From assembly GCF_003050615.1 (NCBI RefSeq), contig NZ_NWBU01000016.1, positions 62,001-126,000 on the forward strand: 64,000 nucleotides of DNA, written 5' to 3'. Made by a program: the position numbers and the translations under genes. This DNA is from Sphingomonas oleivorans (GTDB lineage: Bacteria; Pseudomonadota; Alphaproteobacteria; Sphingomonadales; Sphingomonadaceae). Positions 33,459 to 41,898 of this stretch are shown piece by piece. Under the pieces are notes generated by a model. It worked only from the letters and a program-made list of their open reading frames with translations. It searched no databases and had not been told where the DNA came from. The stretch's first letter is position 1. Each line of letters begins with the position of its first letter.

Positions 33459-34523
33459 TCACTGGGTCCGCACCTCCTCCTCCGAAACGGAATAGCCGCC
33501 GTCGAGCCATTCCACCACCTCTTGCGCCGCCGGATGATCGATCGCGGCATAGCGCTCACGCAGCCTGCGCTGGGCCTCGGCCAGCCGCTCAAGCCCGGCA
33601 TCGTTGAGCATCATCAGATCCTCCTGCAATAGCTCGGCGAGCTGATCGCCGACCACGATGCGCGCGGCCTCGGCGAATGCGGCGGCATAATCATAGTCCT
33701 CGCCGGCTTGGTAGCTCATCGGCAGGGTCAGCGCCGGTATGCAGCCGAGGATCGGCTGCATCGCCGGATTGACGGCATGTCCCGAAACATGCCCGGCGAT
33801 GCTTGCCGAACGCCCGGTAAATGCGCGCAGATGCAGGAAGCGCGACATTCTGGGGCCGTCATTGACGGGATAATTGTCCCACAGGCAGACGGCGCGCCCG
33901 AGCCTTGCGTTGATCGCGGCAAGGCTGCCCGGCCGGATCTCGCGCGCGCAGACCTCGGCACCCGTCCAATAGACGCTGACGCCCGAATCCAGCTCGCGCC
34001 CGAGCGTCTCGATATAGCGATCCGGGCGCCGGCCGAAGACCCGATCGAGCACGGGATCGTCCGAATAATAGCTGGGGCACAGATAGAAGCGCGTGGCGCG
34101 AGAATGATCGGCGCAGAATTTCATGACATCGGCCTGGCGCTCGGCAAGGTCTGGCATGTCGCCGCGAAGATCGTCGAACAATATTATGAGATCATCCGCG
34201 CCGATCGCGTCGAATGCCGCGAGCTTGGCAACGAGCGCCGCCCGTGTCGCGGCATCGAAATCGAGATGCGCATCGATCGGCGTCAGGGCGATCCCGAAAC
34301 GCATGTCGCGGCTGCGGCACTGCGCGGCAAGCTCCGCAATGCGACCCATCTCGCCGGGTTCATGCGCTGTCCGCCATGCCCGGCGCAGGCGTGCATCGGC
34401 CTTGGGGCCATAATGATAAAAGCCATAGCCTGCCGGGCCGAGCAGCGAGATGACGGCGGCGCGTTCGGCCCAGGACCAGGGGCGGCCGAATCTGGCCTCG
34501 ATGATGCCGAGTTCCGGAGTCAT
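33459..34523 (-). CDS. GH84-like beta-N-acetylglucosaminidase, cytosolic
   Basis: A 354-residue protein matching the catalytic barrel of glycoside hydrolase family 84. N-terminal GIIEARFGRPWSWAER corresponds to the family EGFYGRPW strand; YGFYHYGPKADARLRRAWR and the catalytic pair Asp117-Asp118 in LIILFDDLRGD follow; then VYWTGAEV and LWDNYPVND, which line the substrate pocket. No signal peptide and no accessory domains, so cytosolic. It likely cuts GlcNAc from imported disaccharides, a job usually done by NagZ. The ATG at 34523 overlaps the nagA stop; an alternative start is at 34556. Confidence 0.83.
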   Translation of the reverse strand: MTPELGIIEARFGRPWSWAERAAVISLLGPAGYGFYHYGPKADARLRRAWRTAHEPGEMGRIAELAAQCRSRDMRFGIALTPIDAHLDFDAATRAALVAKLAAFDAIGADDLIILFDDLRGDMPDLAERQADVMKFCADHSRATRFYLCPSYYSDDPVLDRVFGRRPDRYIETLGRELDSGVSVYWTGAEVCAREIRPGSLAAINARLGRAVCLWDNYPVNDGPRMSRFLHLRAFTGRSASIAGHVSGHAVNPAMQPILGCIPALTLPMSYQAGEDYDYAAAFAEAARIVVGDQLAELLQEDLMMLNDAGLERLAEAQRRLRERYAAIDHPAAQEVVEWLDGGYSVSEEEVRTQ

Positions 34524-35671
34524 TTGGCGGGCCGCGACGGATTTCCGGCGATCCATGTCTCGACGACCCTGCGATCCTCATCGAGATGGACAAGGTCGGC
34601 GCGCAAGCCGGGGGCGATCGCTCCGGTTTCCCCGTCGATGCGCAGGAAGGCTGCGGGATTGCCGCTCGCCATGCGCGCCGCGACCGTGATGGGCAGGCCC
34701 AGCATGTCCATCGCGTTGCGAAGCGCGCTCGCCATGTCCAGGGCGGAGCCGGCCAATGTGCCGTCATCGCCAAGGCACATGCCGTCGGTCACCCTGATCT
34801 CCCGGCCCATCAGCTCGAATCGGGCGAGAGCCGATCCAACGGGGGGCATCGCATCGGTGACGAGCATCGCGCCGTCCGTGCCACGGGCGGCCAATGCGAT
34901 GCGGAGCGTCGCGGGATGGATATGGTGGCCATCGACGATCAGCCCGAAATGGCTCGCCCGATCCTCCAGCGCCGCGCCGACCATGCCGGGCTCGCGGCTT
35001 CCAAGCGGGGTCATGGCGTTGAACAGATGCGTGAACCCCCGCAGCCCCTCGGCGAGCGCCGCGCGCACCTCCTCATAGCCCGCCATGCTATGGCCGGCGG
35101 AAACGATCACACCGGCCTCGCCAAGCGCACGGATCATGCCGGGCGGTGCCAGTTCGGGCGCCAACGTCAACAGCCTGATCCCGTGCGAGGGGCGCGTCAG
35201 CAGCGCGAAGGCCCGGTCGTCGATCCGGCGGAACTTGCCGGAATCATGGATGCCGCGCTTGGCCACGTTCAGGAAAGGGCCTTCGATATGAATGCCGAGC
35301 ACGCCCGGCACCTGTGCGTCGATCGCCTCGTCGATCGCCGTCATCGCCGCCTCGACGATCGAAAGGTCATCGCTGATGAGCGTCGGCAGCAGCCCGGTCG
35401 TCCCGAAGCGACGATGCGCGGCGGCGATCGCGCGCACCCCTTCCAGGGTCGGCTGATCGTTGAACAGAACGCCGCCGCCGCCATTGACCTGCGTGTCGAT
35501 GAAGCCGGGAAGCAGCCAGCCTCCATCCAGCCGCACCGTCCGAATGTCTGCCGGCACATCCTCCTCGTCGGCGATGGCAGCGATGCGATCGCCGGAAACC
35601 AGCAGCGCGGCGCCTTCGCGAACGCCACCGGGCGTCACCAGCCGCGCCCCGGCAAGAGCGACCTGCATCAT
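34520..35671 (-). CDS. nagA: N-acetylglucosamine-6-phosphate deacetylase
   Basis: A 383-residue cytosolic amidohydrolase converting GlcNAc-6-P to GlcN-6-P and acetate. Landmarks: PGFIDTQVNGGGG, metal ligand Glu in HIEGPFLN, VSAGHSMAGYEE, THLFNAMTPLGSREPG, the GLIVDGHHIHP segment and the catalytic Asp in AMLVTDAMPPVG. Length is typical. It is the second gene of the SIS-nagA-GH84 operon, overlapping both partners by 4 bp. Confidence 0.95.
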   Translation of the reverse strand: MMQVALAGARLVTPGGVREGAALLVSGDRIAAIADEEDVPADIRTVRLDGGWLLPGFIDTQVNGGGGVLFNDQPTLEGVRAIAAAHRRFGTTGLLPTLISDDLSIVEAAMTAIDEAIDAQVPGVLGIHIEGPFLNVAKRGIHDSGKFRRIDDRAFALLTRPSHGIRLLTLAPELAPPGMIRALGEAGVIVSAGHSMAGYEEVRAALAEGLRGFTHLFNAMTPLGSREPGMVGAALEDRASHFGLIVDGHHIHPATLRIALAARGTDGAMLVTDAMPPVGSALARFELMGREIRVTDGMCLGDDGTLAGSALDMASALRNAMDMLGLPITVAARMASGNPAAFLRIDGETGAIAPGLRADLVHLDEDRRVVETWIAGNPSRPAK

Positions 35672-36699
35672 AGCGTGTATGTCACCTTGTTCAGAAAGGG
35701 AGGCTGATCGGGATCATATCCGCGGGCGAAGGCCAGCGCCTCGGCAAGCCTGTAGAAACTCTGGATCATCGCGATGGGTGCGACGACGGGATGAAGATCC
35801 GGTTCCACCGGCAGCATCCGGCCGGCGCCCGTCCGCCCCGCGACGAAGATATTCGCGCCCCGCTCGGCGAAGGCATCGATCTGCACGTCGAGCCCCTGGG
35901 CCGCGGCATCGCGGGGCGGGAAGACGAGCAGGGGAAAGCCCTCGCGGATCAGCGCCATGGGGCCATGCGCCACTTCCGCGCTGCTGAAGGCCTCGGCATG
36001 AAGGCCCGACGTTTCCTTGAACTTCAAGGCCGCTTCCTGCGCGACGGACAATGACAGGCCGCGCCCCAGGACGATCAGATTGGTCGCCTCGCGCAGCGGA
36101 TCGAGTGCGACCGACCAGTCCTGCGCCCAAGCGGCGCGCAGCGTTCCGCCGATCGCGGACAGGGCCCCAAGCAGGCGGTTATCGGCGCTCCACTGCGCGA
36201 CCAGATGGGCCAGCGCCACCATCGTCGCGATGAAGCTCTTGGTGGCCGCCACGCTCGTCTCGGGACCGGCATGGAGCGGCAGGAGAATGTCGGCCATATC
36301 GGCGAGCGGCGATTCGACGTCATTGACGATCGCGACCACCACTGCCCCGACACGCTGCGCGGCGGCCGCCGCCCCGATCAGGTCCGGGCTGCGGCCCGAT
36401 TGGGAAATGACCAGCAGGGGCACGCCAGCGAGCTTGGGCGAGGTCGCCTCGTAAAGCGAGGCGATGGACGGCGCATGCGACAAAGTCGGCAAGCGGAGAC
36501 GGGTCTCGATCAGATATTTGGCGAAAGTGGCCGCATGATCCGAACTGCCCCGCGCGATCGTGGCGACAAAGGGTGGGTCGAGCGCCCGCAACCGGGCCAC
36601 GGCATCGGCCATGCGATCGGCATTGCCGGCGATCTGCCGTTCGGCGACCGCTGCCGCCTCGGCGGCCTCGATGAACATCCGGCTCGGCCCATGCGCCAT
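35668..36699 (-). CDS. SIS-domain glucosamine-6-phosphate deaminase (NagB-II type)
   Basis: A 343-residue protein equal to the isomerase half of GlmS, with two SIS domains: first TIARGSSDHAATFAKYLIE and LLVISQSGRSPDLIGAA, then ETSVAATKSFIATMVALAH; second GRGLSLSVAQEAALKFKETSG and AEVAHGPMALI, ending PFLNKVTYTL like the GlmS tail. Without a glutaminase domain it should convert GlcN-6-P to Fru-6-P and ammonia, as shown for NagB-II of Shewanella. The ATG at 36699 has AGAGG 7 bases upstream. First gene of the operon, divergent from the PP2C-like gene. Confidence 0.9.
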   Translation of the reverse strand: MAHGPSRMFIEAAEAAAVAERQIAGNADRMADAVARLRALDPPFVATIARGSSDHAATFAKYLIETRLRLPTLSHAPSIASLYEATSPKLAGVPLLVISQSGRSPDLIGAAAAAQRVGAVVVAIVNDVESPLADMADILLPLHAGPETSVAATKSFIATMVALAHLVAQWSADNRLLGALSAIGGTLRAAWAQDWSVALDPLREATNLIVLGRGLSLSVAQEAALKFKETSGLHAEAFSSAEVAHGPMALIREGFPLLVFPPRDAAAQGLDVQIDAFAERGANIFVAGRTGAGRMLPVEPDLHPVVAPIAMIQSFYRLAEALAFARGYDPDQPPFLNKVTYTL

Positions 36700-36758
36700 C
36701 TGCGAACCTCTTATCTCCTTCTGATGGCGACCCCTTGCCAGAATTAAAACCATTTCTC

Positions 36759-36765
36759 AATACCA
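36759..36765 (-). promoter_or_regulatory. AATACCA half-site, divergent amino-sugar promoter (left)
   Basis: AATACCA lies 60 bp upstream of the SIS gene start. With TGGTATT at 36785 it forms an outward-facing inverted pair separated by 19 bp in the 155-bp region between the two divergent units. Candidate operator for the GntR regulator at 44423. Confidence 0.45.
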
Positions 36766-36784
36766 GTAAGCGGATATGCGCCTG

Positions 36785-36807
36785 TGGTATTATTTTGGTT
36801 GCGACCA
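36785..36807 (+). promoter_or_regulatory. TGGTATT and TGGT-N4-ACCA sites upstream of the PP2C-like gene
   Basis: TGGTATT (36785-36791) is followed by the perfect palindrome TGGTTGCGACCA (36796-36807), 47 bp before the PP2C-like start. TGGT/ACCA palindromes are typical of GntR-family HutC operators. Binding is inferred. Confidence 0.45.
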
Positions 36808-36854
36808 CTAAATTCTCCCGCCATGATGATCCCGCCTTTTCAGCAGGAGTCGCC

Positions 36855-37742
36855 ATGGTGGACGGGATTTATCGATCCGAACGCCGCGCCCATATTCGGG
36901 TGAAGGCCGCCCATTCGGACGCGGGCGACAGGATCAATGAAGATGTCGTCGGCTATTGTGACGAGGCGGCCTGGGTCATCGATGGCGCGACCGGCCTGGG
37001 CCCGAGCCTGCTTGGCGTCGAGAGCGACGCGGCCTGGCTGGCCGGACTGATCGATCGGAGCCTGCGCGCGGCGTTCGCGCGCGATCCGGAGCAGCCGACG
37101 CGCGCCATATTGCGCTCGGTGATCGAGACATGCCGGGATGCGGTGGAGCATCACAAAATGAGGCCTGGCGAGGATGCGTGCGAGCTTCCTTCGGCGGCTT
37201 TCGCGATGGTCCGCGCGACGCCTGATGGGGCGGAGATTTCCACGCTCGGCGATTGCCGGGTGGCCTATCAGGCGCCGGATGGCACGGCCCGCCTGTTCGG
37301 CAGGACGGCCCTGACCGCGATCGAGGCCAGGACCATCGCCGAGGCGAAGCGCCTGCTGGCGGACGACCCCACGCTCGACAATGCCGGCCTCCGCGCCGGA
37401 CTGGCCGATATTCTGCGCGACAATCGGCGGCTGATGAACCGCCCGGGGGGCTATTGGATAATGAGCACGACCCCCGAGGCCGCCGATCATGTCGACCAGA
37501 CCCTGATCGCCGGAAGCGAAATCCACTGCGCGATCGCCAGCGACGGATTTCTGAGGCTTCAGGATCTGTTCGGCCTGCTTGACGCGGATGCCATGCTGGC
37601 CGTCGACACTGCCGACAAATTGTCCGGGCGCCTCACCGAGCTGCGAGCCATCGAGCAGCAGGACGCGGCCTGCCGCCGCTTTCCGCGCGTCAAGATACGT
37701 GACGATGCAAGCTTCATCCGGCTGCGCTGCCATGCCGGTTGA
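36855..37742 (+). CDS. PP2C-like protein phosphatase in the amino-sugar locus
   Basis: A 295-residue cytosolic protein with PPM/PP2C metal-site motifs: RINEDVVG (residues 26-33), VIDGATGLG (41-49, Asp43-Gly44), TLGDCRVAY (130-138, Gly132-Asp133), AIASDGFLRL (226-235, Asp230) and IRDDASF (281-287, Asp284). It would be a Mg/Mn-dependent Ser/Thr phosphatase; the domain is short but complete, with no sensor or membrane domain. AGGAG sits 7 bases before the ATG at 36855. It is 31 bp upstream of anmK and presumably co-transcribed. No kinase partner is seen nearby; target unknown. Confidence 0.8.
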   Translation: MVDGIYRSERRAHIRVKAAHSDAGDRINEDVVGYCDEAAWVIDGATGLGPSLLGVESDAAWLAGLIDRSLRAAFARDPEQPTRAILRSVIETCRDAVEHHKMRPGEDACELPSAAFAMVRATPDGAEISTLGDCRVAYQAPDGTARLFGRTALTAIEARTIAEAKRLLADDPTLDNAGLRAGLADILRDNRRLMNRPGGYWIMSTTPEAADHVDQTLIAGSEIHCAIASDGFLRLQDLFGLLDADAMLAVDTADKLSGRLTELRAIEQQDAACRRFPRVKIRDDASFIRLRCHAG

Positions 37743-37773
37743 AACGAGCGAAACCGGCGGGAGAAGGCCAGCC

Positions 37774-38904
37774 ATGCGCGTTCTTGGATTGATGAGCGGG
37801 ACATCGCTCGACGGCATCGACGCAGCAATCATCGAAACCGATGGGGTGACGATTTCGGGCTTCGGTCCGGCAGCGACATTCCCATATAGCCCGGCCGAAC
37901 GCGCCGCGCTGGTGGAAGCGATCGCCGATGCCTTGCTGGGGCCGCCCGAAAGCGCCTGGCCCGCCAGCTTCGCCGCCGCGGAAGCGGCGATCCTCGACAG
38001 TCATGCCCGTGCCGCCCGCGCGCTGCTCGCCATGGCGGATGCCGGTGCGGTCGACCTTCTCGGCTTTCACGGCCAGACCGTGCTGCACAGGCCGGAACAT
38101 CATCTGTCGATCCAGCTCGGCAACGGAGCGGCGCTTGCGCGTTCGACTGGTATCGATGTGGTAGCCTCCATGCGGCAGGCGGACCTGGCCGCCGGAGGAC
38201 AGGGCGCGCCGCTGGTCCCCGTCTATCATGCGGCGCTCGCCGATCGGATCGGCGCCGCCCGCCCGGTCGCCTTCCTCAACATTGGCGGCGTCGCGAACCT
38301 GAGCTGGATCGGCCGCGACGGGCGCATCATCGCCTTCGATACCGGGCCGGGAAATGGCCTGATCGATCAGCTGATGGAGGAACGCGGGCTCGGAACCTTC
38401 GATGCCGACGGCCGCTTGGCGCGCAGCGGCCGGGTAGATGATGACGCCTTCGCCTGCCTGCTGGTGAATGATTTCCTGCAGCGGCGCGGGCCGAAATCGC
38501 TCGATCGATATGATTTCACGCTCGATGCGGTGCGCGCGCTCGACGCCGCGGATGCCGCCGCCACGCTCACCGCCTTCACCGCCGCCTGCGTGGCGCTGAG
38601 CGCTGCCCATCTCCCCGAGGCGCCGAGGCAGTGGATCATATGCGGCGGCGGACGGCACAATCCGGCGCTGATGGACGCGCTGCGTCTCGAGCTCGGCACA
38701 TGCATCTCCGCCGACGAGCTGGGTCTTCGCGGCGATGCGATCGAGGCCGAGGCGATCGCCTTCTTGGCCGCGCGTTCGGCGGCGGGGCTGGCGCTGACCT
38801 TCCCCGAAACGACGGGCGTCCCTCATGCCATGACAGGCGGACAGCGCTTCGCCGCATCGCCGGGGGGCGCCCTGCAAACAGCTTCGGGAATGACGAAGCG
38901 ATAA
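37774..38904 (+). CDS. anmK: Anhydro-N-acetylmuramic acid kinase
   Basis: A 376-residue kinase that opens the 1,6-anhydro ring of anhMurNAc while phosphorylating it to MurNAc-6-P. Seen: LGLMSGTSLDGIDAAII at the N-terminus, FHGQTVLHRPEH, NIGGVANLSWI, the catalytic region AFDTGPGNGLIDQLM and ICGGGRHNPALM. Length is standard. The ATG at 37774 has GAGAAGG upstream; an earlier in-frame ATG at 37732 would overlap the PP2C gene. The product is the substrate of MurQ encoded at 43528, so the two link the operons metabolically. Confidence 0.95.
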   Translation: MRVLGLMSGTSLDGIDAAIIETDGVTISGFGPAATFPYSPAERAALVEAIADALLGPPESAWPASFAAAEAAILDSHARAARALLAMADAGAVDLLGFHGQTVLHRPEHHLSIQLGNGAALARSTGIDVVASMRQADLAAGGQGAPLVPVYHAALADRIGAARPVAFLNIGGVANLSWIGRDGRIIAFDTGPGNGLIDQLMEERGLGTFDADGRLARSGRVDDDAFACLLVNDFLQRRGPKSLDRYDFTLDAVRALDAADAAATLTAFTAACVALSAAHLPEAPRQWIICGGGRHNPALMDALRLELGTCISADELGLRGDAIEAEAIAFLAARSAAGLALTFPETTGVPHAMTGGQRFAASPGGALQTASGMTKR

Positions 38905-38918
38905 ACCATTTGCATATC

Positions 38919-38978
38919 TGGTATTAATTTTATTGCAATAATTGAGGCTGGATGCTCAAAAGGTATTAAATAGGTATT
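38919..38978 (+). promoter_or_regulatory. Cluster of GGTATT sites upstream of the TonB receptor gene
   Basis: This AT-rich leader holds TGGTATT (38919-38925), a 12-bp palindrome TTATTGCAATAA (38930-38941) and two AGGTATT direct repeats 11 bp apart (38961-38967, 38972-38978), that is, one helical turn. They precede the receptor start by 31-90 bp. The likely binder is the GntR protein of this operon; the palindrome may serve another factor. Confidence 0.5.
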
Positions 38979-39009
38979 TTGCTGTCTGGTTGACGAACGA
39001 GGGGGGCAT

Positions 39010-41760
39010 ATGAAGATACGCCAATTCTGCCAACTGACGGCGGGCAGCGCGCTCGCACTGATTTTCGCGGCCATGCCGCAAATGGCCGTCGCCCAGGGGA
39101 TCGCCGATGCCGGCTCCGCCTCGCCGCAGCCGGACGAGGCCGTAGGCAACGAGGGCATCGTCGTCACCGGTTCGCGCATTCCGCGCACCGGCCTTACCTC
39201 CACCAGCCCTGTCGCCACCACCACGCGCGATCAGATCAAGCTCGATCGCGCGCAGACGATCGAGGATTTCTCGGTCAAGCTGCCGCAGCTCGCCGGGGGC
39301 AACAACAATAGTTTCGCGGGCAGCGACGCCTTCGGCGCGCAGACGCTCGATCTCCGCAATCTCGGGCAGAACCGCACGCTGGTGTTGATCAACGGCACGC
39401 GCGCGACGCCGTTCAGCTTCCGCAACGCCGTCGACGTCAACGCCATTCCGGCATCGCTGATCAAGCAGGTAGACATACTGACCGGCGGCGCCGCCGCGGT
39501 CTATGGCGCGGATGCGGTGGCAGGCGTCGTCAACTTCATCCTCAATGATGAATATGACGGTCTCGAAATGTCGGGAAGCTACAAGGCGGCGAATGGCGGC
39601 GGCTCGAGCTTCGGCGGCAGCCTGACGGTGGGCGGCCGGATCGGCGATCGCGGCCATGTCGTCGGCTATCTGGATTATACCCAGCGCAACATTCTGCGCG
39701 CGGGCGAACGCGATTTCGCGCTTCTCCGGGGCGCGCAAGTGCCGCCCGCCGGCGGCAACTTCACCGATGTCTCGAGCGGGCGGACATTCTCCTTCGATGA
39801 GGGCGGCAATTTCACGCTCACGCCCCAGACGTCGAACTTCACCGCGCAATATCCGCTGATCCAGCCGCTCAAGCGGTATAATGCCTCGCTCTTCTTCAAA
39901 TATGATCTGCTCGACCAGGTCGAGCTCTACGGCCGGGGCATGTTCTCCAACGTACGGACGACGGGATCGAGCCGCTCAGGCTCGCAGCCCGTGTTCGTCA
40001 ACGAGGTCGTCGGGATCAACGAGAATAACCCCTTCCTCACCGCTCAGATTCGCGACCGGCTGACCTTCGTGAACGGCGTCGCCCAGGTGCGCGTCAACCG
40101 CAGCCTCGCGGAGCTCGGCATCATCACCGCCGATACCGAGCGGGATAGCTATCAGGGGCAAGTCGGCCTGCGCGGGGAAATCACGCCTGCGATCCGCTGG
40201 GACACTTATGGGCAATATGGCCGCGTTTCGGAAAAGACGACCATCCATGGCGACGGCATCCGAAACGATGCGAGCGGAAAGAGCCGCTTCGCCGCGCTCG
40301 TCAATTCGGTGGATATTTTCGGCCCCGGCGCCACGGGACTGGACGCGCTCGAAACGCAAATCCAGAGCAATAATCGCATACGCGAGCAGATTGTCGGCGC
40401 GGCGACGATTTCCGGCGACACGAGCGACGTCTTCGCGCTGCCGGCCGGCCCGGTCGGCTTCGCCCTCGGCTATGAATATCGCAAGGAAAACGGACGGATC
40501 ACCAATGATGCGGCGCTGACCCTCGGTCTCAGCTATCGGCAGGGCACCGAAACGCCGCTCGACGCCTCGTTCGACACCAATGAATTTTATGGCGAGCTGC
40601 TGGTGCCGGTGATCCACGACACCTTCCTCGTCAAGAAGCTCACGCTCGAGGCAGCCTATCGCACGTCGGACTATTCGAACGCGGGCAGCTACGACACCTA
40701 CAAATTCGGTGCGAACTGGATCGTCAATGACAGCCTGCGCTTCCGCGGCACGCGCCAGACCGTCATCCGCGCGCCCAATCTGGGCGAATTCGCCGGCGCC
40801 ACCGCATCCATTCCCTTCTCCAGCCTGGTCACGGTGCCGCGACTTGCGCCACGCTATGCCGGCGATCCCTGCGTGCTGGGCACGGGCGATGCCGAACAAT
40901 GCGCCCGCTTCGGGGCGCCGCCTCCCGGCTCCTATGATTCACGCAGCGCCGCAAATCTGCGCGGCAATTATTATTTCGGCGGCAACCCCGATATCCGGCC
41001 GGAAAAGGGCAAGACCTTCACGATCGGCACGGTGTTCACGCCCGATTTCATCCCGCGGCTGAGCCTGACGGTCGATTATTATGACATCAACCTGCGCGAC
41101 GCGGTCGGCCAGATCCAGCCGGTCGATGCGCTGACGAGCTGCTACATCAGCAATCCGACGGCGGACAATCCGCTCTGCGCGGCGGTCTCGCGCGATCCGG
41201 CCACGGGTTTCATCCGCGATGGCTTCCCCATCGATCGCAATCTCGCGCGCATCAAGCAGCGCGGATTCGACATCGGCCTCACTTACTCCCACGACATGCC
41301 GTTCGGCCTGCCCGGAACGGGTCTGACCTGGTCCTATCAGGGCGCGATCGTCACCCATTATACGATCCAGCGCAACGAAGTGCTGCCGGTCGTGAGCTGC
41401 AAGGGCCGTTACGGCTTCGCCTGCTCGAGCGATGCCGTGTCGCTCGTCGCGCCGGATTATCGGCATCGAGCGTCGGCGACCTGGAATTTCGAGGATTTCC
41501 TCGTCCAGTTCGGATGGCAGCGCATCGGCGAGGTCAAGGACAGCGCACTCGGCAGCAATGCTACGATCAAGGCCCAGAATTATTTCGATCTGAACGCGTC
41601 GATCCGGCCGATCGACAAGGTGACGGTCAATGTCGGCATCGACAATGTCTTCAAGAAGAAGCCGCCCCTGCCGACCAATTACGGCCCGTTCAATACCTAT
41701 CCCGACACCTATAATGTGATCGGGCGGACGTTCGGCATATCGCTGACGGTCCGGCAGTAA
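39010..41760 (+). CDS. TonB-dependent receptor for amino-sugar/peptidoglycan sugars
   Basis: A 916-residue outer-membrane receptor. Signal peptide to about residue 29 (FAAMPQMAVAQ), TonB-box-like GIVVTGSRIPRTG, plug with LGQNRTLVLINGTR and VDILTGGAAAVYGADAVAGVVNF, and a barrel ending in GISLTVRQ. GAGGGGGG precedes the ATG. It is the first gene of receptor-symporter-murQ-GntR, all on the same strand, so its cargo is probably a MurNAc- or GlcNAc-containing oligosaccharide or muropeptide sugar. The cargo is inferred from context only. Confidence 0.87.
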   Translation: MKIRQFCQLTAGSALALIFAAMPQMAVAQGIADAGSASPQPDEAVGNEGIVVTGSRIPRTGLTSTSPVATTTRDQIKLDRAQTIEDFSVKLPQLAGGNNNSFAGSDAFGAQTLDLRNLGQNRTLVLINGTRATPFSFRNAVDVNAIPASLIKQVDILTGGAAAVYGADAVAGVVNFILNDEYDGLEMSGSYKAANGGGSSFGGSLTVGGRIGDRGHVVGYLDYTQRNILRAGERDFALLRGAQVPPAGGNFTDVSSGRTFSFDEGGNFTLTPQTSNFTAQYPLIQPLKRYNASLFFKYDLLDQVELYGRGMFSNVRTTGSSRSGSQPVFVNEVVGINENNPFLTAQIRDRLTFVNGVAQVRVNRSLAELGIITADTERDSYQGQVGLRGEITPAIRWDTYGQYGRVSEKTTIHGDGIRNDASGKSRFAALVNSVDIFGPGATGLDALETQIQSNNRIREQIVGAATISGDTSDVFALPAGPVGFALGYEYRKENGRITNDAALTLGLSYRQGTETPLDASFDTNEFYGELLVPVIHDTFLVKKLTLEAAYRTSDYSNAGSYDTYKFGANWIVNDSLRFRGTRQTVIRAPNLGEFAGATASIPFSSLVTVPRLAPRYAGDPCVLGTGDAEQCARFGAPPPGSYDSRSAANLRGNYYFGGNPDIRPEKGKTFTIGTVFTPDFIPRLSLTVDYYDINLRDAVGQIQPVDALTSCYISNPTADNPLCAAVSRDPATGFIRDGFPIDRNLARIKQRGFDIGLTYSHDMPFGLPGTGLTWSYQGAIVTHYTIQRNEVLPVVSCKGRYGFACSSDAVSLVAPDYRHRASATWNFEDFLVQFGWQRIGEVKDSALGSNATIKAQNYFDLNASIRPIDKVTVNVGIDNVFKKKPPLPTNYGPFNTYPDTYNVIGRTFGISLTVRQ

Positions 41761-41770
41761 TCCGGCTGGT

Positions 41771-41800
41771 GGGGGCGATATGGCACGCCATGTCGTCCCC
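41771..41800 (+). terminator. Hairpin between receptor and symporter genes
   Basis: GGGGGCGATATGGC (41771-41784) pairs with GCCATGTCGTCCCC (41787-41800) with one mismatch and one G-T pair, loop AC, 10 bp after the receptor stop. No T-run. It may attenuate transcription into the symporter-murQ part or stabilise the receptor mRNA. Confidence 0.45.
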
Positions 41801-41898
41801 GCCTCCGACCGGTGACGGAAACGATCGACGCGTCATGAGGCCGAGGAAGCGAGCAGCTTTCCCGGTTTCCCCTGCGCGATGCACATCAGGAAAAGTCG

